This document shows, piece after piece, positions 15,639 through 18,892 of a stretch of 18,892 nt of DNA. Each line of letters begins with the position of its first letter. The stretch's first letter is position 1. The DNA lies in NCBI GenBank assembly GCA_964467785.1, contig CAYXVB010000066.1, positions 1 through 18,892 of the forward strand. Reading direction: 5' to 3'. The notes below the pieces were generated by a model. The model had not been told where the DNA came from and searched no databases. It saw nothing but the letters and a program-made list of their open reading frames with translations. This DNA is from CAYXVB01 sp964467785. Its GTDB lineage: Bacteria > Bdellovibrionota > UBA1018. Position numbers and translations under genes: made by a program.

Positions 15639-16412
15639 TCAATGCCAGGTCGTAGGATTACCGCCACCCGGACCTTTTTTCTGGTCATCATCATCACCCA
15701 AACCAGGCCGTGAACCAGGACGATTGACTACCAGGCGAAGGTGATCCGAAGCTCCTCGCCTCCGTTTTGGCCGTTTAGCCTCTTCCTCGCCTTTTCGGCG
15801 CTTATATACCGCCCAAGCCGCTCGCCCCCAGAGAAACGCGCCGCCAGCCGCCATCCCCCCTAAATGCGCCGCCCCTGAGAGCCCCCCGCGTCCCGAAAAT
15901 ACAGTCGACATGAATTCGACTGCAGCCAAAATCCAGACAAAATGCTTGGCCTTCATCGGGAAAAGCATCATGAAAAGAAGTACGCGTTCCCCGAAGATCA
16001 GGCCGTATGCCATCAGAAGCCCGTAAATTCCGCCCGAAGCGCCCATCATCGGCATCTGCAGGCCCGCACCACCCCATACGAATAGCTGAAGGAGGAGATA
16101 CAGCGCGCCAGCCGAAGTCGTGCACAGAAAGAAGAAACGGACGAAACGGGCCGTGCCCCATACCGCTTCCAGCTCACCGCCGATAAATGCGAGCATCATG
16201 AGATTGAGAAACAGATGCATCACGTCCGCATGGAGAAACGGATAAGTCAGAATCTGCCAAAATCGATGACCCACCACAAAGCCCGACGGCACCAGCGCGA
16301 GCCAACCCTGCAGGTCACCTCCAATGAACTGGTCCACGGTGTGCTGGACAATGAAAGCGGCAAAACAAGCAATCAACAGCGCTTTTACGGCCGGAGTCAG
16401 GCGAATGGACAT
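15639..16412 (-). CDS. Rhomboid-family intramembrane serine protease
   Basis: 257 residues with about six transmembrane helices in the first 205. Rhomboid hallmarks are HLFLN (66-70, the H-x3-N of the oxyanion region), the catalytic GASGGIYG with Ser126 and AAHLGGMAAG with His183. FWQILTYPFLHAD (51-63) and GGELEAVWG (78-86) match the L1 loop. The family cleaves transmembrane helices within the bilayer; its substrate here is unknown. Residues 205-257 form a soluble tail with basic KRRKGEEEAKRPKRRRG followed by a Gly/Asp-rich end, presumably cytoplasmic. It follows the epimerase gene by 29 bp. No clear Shine-Dalgarno is seen. Catalytic residues are intact, so an active protease rather than a pseudoprotease is expected. 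Confidence 0.92.
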   Translation of the reverse strand: MSIRLTPAVKALLIACFAAFIVQHTVDQFIGGDLQGWLALVPSGFVVGHRFWQILTYPFLHADVMHLFLNLMMLAFIGGELEAVWGTARFVRFFFLCTTSAGALYLLLQLFVWGGAGLQMPMMGASGGIYGLLMAYGLIFGERVLLFMMLFPMKAKHFVWILAAVEFMSTVFSGRGGLSGAAHLGGMAAGGAFLWGRAAWAVYKRRKGEEEAKRPKRRRGASDHLRLVVNRPGSRPGLGDDDDQKKGPGGGNPTTWH

Positions 16413-16441
16413 ATGTTAATCCAATATACCTCGAAAAGGGT

Positions 16442-16855
16442 TCAGGCAGGCTCCATGATTTCGATGAGAATCCCGCCGCCGGAAGCCGGATGAATGAAGT
16501 TGATGCGCATATGATGCGCGCCAGCTTTCGGCGCATCATAGATGAGGCGATAGCCCTCCGCTCTCAGTCTTTGACACAGCGGGTCAAGCTCGCCTTTTTT
16601 TACCGTAAAAGACAAGTGATGGATGCCGGGACCCTTCTTAGCGATAAATCCTGCCACGGTCCCCTTCGGGTCAGTGGCCTCCAGTAATTCCACGGCGGCC
16701 CCACCTGCCTCAAAGTGCATCGGAAGAAAATGCGTGACCACACCCTGTTCCGGCACTGGCTCAGTATGGGTCACTTCCATACCCAACAGAGCAAAAAGTT
16801 TCTTCATTTCAGGGAGATGGGAGACCGCGACACCAATGTGATTGAGACTGACCAT
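16442..16855 (-). CDS. mce: Methylmalonyl-CoA epimerase-like VOC-superfamily protein
   Basis: 137 residues, typical for this family. Two glyoxalase/VOC beta-alpha-beta modules are present: LNHIGVAVSHLPEMKKLF (4-21) and GPGIHHLSFTV (75-85) to INFIHPASGGGILIEI. Probable metal ligands are His6, Glu56, His80 (or His79) and Glu132. The EPVPEQGVVTHFL stretch and RINFIHP are methylmalonyl-CoA epimerase signatures. It would convert (S)- to (R)-methylmalonyl-CoA in propionate or branched-chain catabolism, in the cytoplasm. No mutase or propionyl-CoA carboxylase is nearby, so the role rests on sequence. I see no Shine-Dalgarno; the start fits family N-termini. A 144-bp gap precedes it. A related lyase or isomerase is the alternative. 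Confidence 0.82.
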   Translation of the reverse strand: MVSLNHIGVAVSHLPEMKKLFALLGMEVTHTEPVPEQGVVTHFLPMHFEAGGAAVELLEATDPKGTVAGFIAKKGPGIHHLSFTVKKGELDPLCQRLRAEGYRLIYDAPKAGAHHMRINFIHPASGGGILIEIMEPA

Positions 16856-16999
16856 GTCGCGAAAGGTAGCACTAAAAAAGGACGAGGACCACTACCCCTT
16901 GTGCTGTACCCCATGCGCCTCCTCAGACGCGATGAGCAATGGATAGCGGTCCTCAGTCAAGTTGTCTATCCCTCGAGTACCCACCAAAGTGCTCTCAGT
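16856..16999 (-). other. 144-bp intergenic gap between the HTTM and epimerase genes
   Basis: No ORF with support, RNA gene or clear terminator was seen. A weak -35-like TTGACT with a 17-bp spacer leads to GCTCAT, a poor -10, on the minus strand. It is the largest gene-free stretch in the window and the likeliest transcription-unit boundary on the right side. Confidence 0.4.
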
Positions 17000-17905
17000 T
17001 TAGACAATAACTGTATCGGCGTTGGTCACCGGAACTTTACGAAAAAGAAATACCGATTCCAAACGGCGATTCATCCGGGCAGCCGTCCCCTCTTTAAAGA
17101 ATAGAACATAGGTAAACACCATTAAGGCCGCGAAGATAGGAATATTGAGCGCCAGAGCGATTCCTAAATGAAACAGTGCGCCAAAAAATAACATCCAGGG
17201 GCGGATCGGCTTGATCCAGATCAATACAGGAAAATAAACCTCCCAGAGCAAAGTCGCAAAGGTCGCAATGATCAGGAGTATCGGCACATGGGCCGCCCAC
17301 GAAAAGTCCCATCTGGCCAGCTGCCAGTTAGCCAATGCCGTCCAAAGGGCCTCGCCTTTCCACCACAAAGTCCCCTTGAGCTTATGGACTCCGGCATACG
17401 CGTAAATGATGCAAACCTGGACCTGACATAAACGATACGCCATGGAAGTCCAAAGCGTGCCAGGCTTCCAATCGGCAAGCGCAAAGTAAAGGAAGTAAAA
17501 CGAAACAATCGTATCAACTCCATATCCCGCCGACGGATTCCGGTGCAAAAACGAAATATGAATCACCGCGGCGACCACCGACGCCCATCTAGGCCAAATT
17601 CCGATGACCAACAAAAAGAGCGCTACGAGAAAGATTCCGTTGATTACCCACATCGCCGTGTCGCCGGGAAAGAGGGTCAACAGCGAAAGCTTGTATTTGG
17701 AATCCATGATCTCAGGTAAAACCGCCATCCGGGCCACACCGCTCTCGCCAAAGTAGAGCTCCAGATCGATGGATCGCACGACATAGCTGCTCAGCATCAG
17801 CATCGCGGCCAGGCGGCGAAAAAGCGTCATCCGCTCCACTCCCTCCGCCTGGAACCAGAACGCATCCCACGCTTCCCACATCTCCGTGAATTTCCGGGAA
17901 ATCAT
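17000..17905 (-). CDS. HTTM-domain membrane protein (vitamin K-dependent gamma-carboxylase-like)
   Basis: 301 residues, polytopic. The HTTM domain pattern is clear: RLAAMLMLSSYVVRSIDLEL (31-50), HISFLHRNPSAGYGVDTIV (116-134), the helix QVQVCIIYAYAGVHKLKG (161-178) followed by LWWKGEALW, and FHLGIALALNIPIF (245-258). In GGCX the matching segment AG-x-KKL holds the proposed catalytic base; here AGVHKL keeps a lysine (Lys175) at what I take, from memory, to be that position. By homology it sits in the inner membrane, but the substrate of bacterial HTTM proteins is mostly unknown. Its start overlaps the upstream partner gene by 4 bases. Lacking the large lumenal domain of GGCX, carboxylase activity is not shown. 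Confidence 0.85.
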   Translation of the reverse strand: MISRKFTEMWEAWDAFWFQAEGVERMTLFRRLAAMLMLSSYVVRSIDLELYFGESGVARMAVLPEIMDSKYKLSLLTLFPGDTAMWVINGIFLVALFLLVIGIWPRWASVVAAVIHISFLHRNPSAGYGVDTIVSFYFLYFALADWKPGTLWTSMAYRLCQVQVCIIYAYAGVHKLKGTLWWKGEALWTALANWQLARWDFSWAAHVPILLIIATFATLLWEVYFPVLIWIKPIRPWMLFFGALFHLGIALALNIPIFAALMVFTYVLFFKEGTAARMNRRLESVFLFRKVPVTNADTVIV

Positions 17906-18438
17906 TTAACCTTGTCCTCACAGAAATTATGGGAAACGAGATGACGTTCAATCCTCGATTCATCCCGGAGCGGCTTACCACCATTCGCGACTTCGTTAAA
18001 ACCTGGCAGACCATACGCCACCCGCCACAGACGCACCGAACCGGCATCTGGATTCCTCAAACACAAGTAGGGCGCCATCATTTTTTCCGCCCTTTGCTCG
18101 CTCGAAATCATGTACTCCGCTACCGCGATCCGTCGGTTCAATCGATCTCGGAATATCAGCTTTTCGTTCAAGTCTGGCCATAACCCGTTGCGTAGCGAGT
18201 CCCCCGCTCGGCTCAACAGCTCATACTCGATGAACACGGGAGGTGGCCCCGGCTCCGGCGCAAAGAAACTCCAGGCGTTCGTCAGCTCGAAAAAGTTGGC
18301 ATACGGTCCAATAACCGGGGCCAGCTTCATCCCCAGGTAGTTCTGGGCGTTCGGCACAAAAGCGATGACGAAGAGATGAAAGACGAGCCAGAGGCTCATT
18401 CCGACTTTCACAATAAAATTCGCGCGGGTCGTAGCCAT
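17902..18438 (-). CDS. Membrane-anchored DUF5819-like partner of the HTTM protein
   Basis: 178 residues. One transmembrane helix (about 11-29, GMSLWLVFHLFVIAFV) is followed by a soluble, presumably periplasmic domain. NAWSFFAPEPGPPP (54-67) matches the W-x-FAP-x-P motif seen in small proteins encoded beside HTTM genes (DUF5819-type); this family link is from memory of the motif, not a search. EYELLSRAGDS and a C-terminal CLRNPDAGSVRLWRV give no catalytic motif. A 4-base ATGA overlap with the HTTM start means the pair is co-translated and probably forms a complex. GGAG sits only 2 bases before ATG, so initiation may be weak or the start slightly different. Function unknown. Confidence 0.72.
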   Translation of the reverse strand: MATTRANFIVKVGMSLWLVFHLFVIAFVPNAQNYLGMKLAPVIGPYANFFELTNAWSFFAPEPGPPPVFIEYELLSRAGDSLRNGLWPDLNEKLIFRDRLNRRIAVAEYMISSEQRAEKMMAPYLCLRNPDAGSVRLWRVAYGLPGFNEVANGGKPLRDESRIERHLVSHNFCEDKVK

Positions 18439-18499
18439 AACTCCATTGTGCCACGAGCCCGCGCGAACGCTAATTGCTCTTAATCAGGTTATTCGCAGA

Positions 18500-18892
18500 T
18501 CAGAATCTGCCGCCACCGGCGGAAGTAGCTCCCATCCCGGGACCATAGCCACTCGATGAAGGGGGCTGGCCATTGATGGTCTGATAATAGCGCTGCTGAG
18601 CTCTCCAGATTTCCTGCTGCGCGATCATGACGTCTTCCTGTTGGGTCATCGCACGCTGAACATTATACATGTACGCATTGCCGGCAGCGTTGTATCCGTT
18701 ATAACCGCCGCCACCCCAACCGCCATAACCGTTGCCACCGCCCCAACCTCCTGGGAACGATCCCGCACTCGGATAACCAGTCCAACCGCCGTAGCCACCA
18801 CCCGGAACACCGCCGTAGCCACCGTAGCCACCACCCAGAACACCGCCGTAGCCACCGTAGCCACCACCCGGAACACCGCCGTAGCCACCGTA
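18500..18892 (-). CDS. Gly/Tyr-rich repeat protein, 5' end cut off by the window edge
   Basis: The frame is open from the right edge to TGA at 18500-18502, giving 130 residues without the N-terminus. It opens with three near-identical 11-residue units (YGGYGGVPGGG, with VLGGG in the second), then a looser Gly/Trp/Tyr-rich part (YGGWTGYP, GGWGGGNGYGGWGGGGYNGY). A Gln-rich, probably helical segment follows (MYNVQRAMTQQEDVMIAQQE) and then a Ser/Gly tail ending GGGRF. Gly/Tyr repeats resemble structural or surface proteins and low-complexity assemblies, but there is no family assignment. A signal peptide cannot be checked because the start is missing. It is 61 bp upstream of the HTTM pair in the same direction, so it could share a transcript. 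Another frame here also encodes a repeat, but its composition (VATAVFRVVAT) is an artefact of the same DNA repeat. Confidence 0.72.
   Translation of the reverse strand, partial: YGGYGGVPGGGYGGYGGVLGGGYGGYGGVPGGGYGGWTGYPSAGSFPGGWGGGNGYGGWGGGGYNGYNAAGNAYMYNVQRAMTQQEDVMIAQQEIWRAQQRYYQTINGQPPSSSGYGPGMGATSAGGGRF
18794..18892 (-). repeat. 33-bp tandem repeat, three copies to the window edge
   Basis: Copies at 18860-18892, 18827-18859 and 18794-18826 encode YGGYGG-V-P/L-GGG. They are identical except for one base (CCG in the outer copies, CTG in the middle one). A degenerate continuation follows at 18793. The 33-bp period keeps the frame, so copy number can change without frameshift. More copies may lie beyond the edge. 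Confidence 0.9.

Noticed and set aside
18646..18888. 80-residue minus-strand ORF with VATAVFRVVAT repeats
   Set aside because: It is another frame of the 33-bp repeat. The Gly/Tyr-rich frame is open across the whole region and reaches a stop outside the repeat.
1..18892. tRNA, rRNA, CRISPR array, insertion sequence or prophage
   Set aside because: Read through on both strands; no cloverleaf, direct-repeat array, transposase or phage gene was seen.

Overview
The window comes from a diderm (Gram-negative) bacterium of mid-to-high GC content. All 20 recognised genes are on the minus strand, so transcription runs from the right edge to the left. The layout lysS, lolE-type permease, lolD, bamA, ompH/skp, lpxD, fabZ, lpxA, lpxB resembles envelope clusters of the old 'delta-proteobacteria' and Bdellovibrionota. 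A single Lol permease, an LpxL-type acyltransferase directly after lpxK, and HTTM genes nearby fit that view. The taxonomic placement is inference. This is mostly core chromosome; I saw no mobile element, tRNA, rRNA or CRISPR array.

In transcription order, the right end (about 17000-18892) holds the C-terminal part of a Gly/Tyr-rich repeat protein and a translationally coupled pair: a DUF5819-like membrane protein and an HTTM (vitamin K-dependent carboxylase-like) protein. This is the least understood part. After a 144-bp gap come a methylmalonyl-CoA epimerase-like protein, a rhomboid protease, a 65-residue unknown protein, thioredoxin reductase and lysyl-tRNA synthetase (about 12758-16855).

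From about 12739 leftward lies an envelope assembly line. LolE-type permease and LolD release lipoproteins from the inner membrane. BamA inserts outer-membrane proteins and an OmpH/Skp chaperone escorts them. LpxD, FabZ, LpxA, LpxB, LpxK and an LpxL-type acyltransferase carry out most of lipid A synthesis. A DUF3108 lipoprotein and a WaaF-type heptosyltransferase (cut by the left edge) follow. From the OmpH gene to the acyltransferase gene, neighbours abut, overlap or lie within about 20 bp. Steps not encoded here are LpxC, the LpxH/LpxI pyrophosphatase and KdtA.

Candidate promoters with -35/-10 spacing of 16-17 bp lie in three intergenic gaps: before bamA, before the DUF3108 gene and before the 65-residue ORF. 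No gene-free stretch exceeds about 145 bp. I saw no strong intrinsic terminator. No wholly new system is obvious. The best candidates for novelty are the HTTM/DUF5819-like/Gly-rich group, and deviations in normally invariant motifs of BamA, LolD and LpxB.
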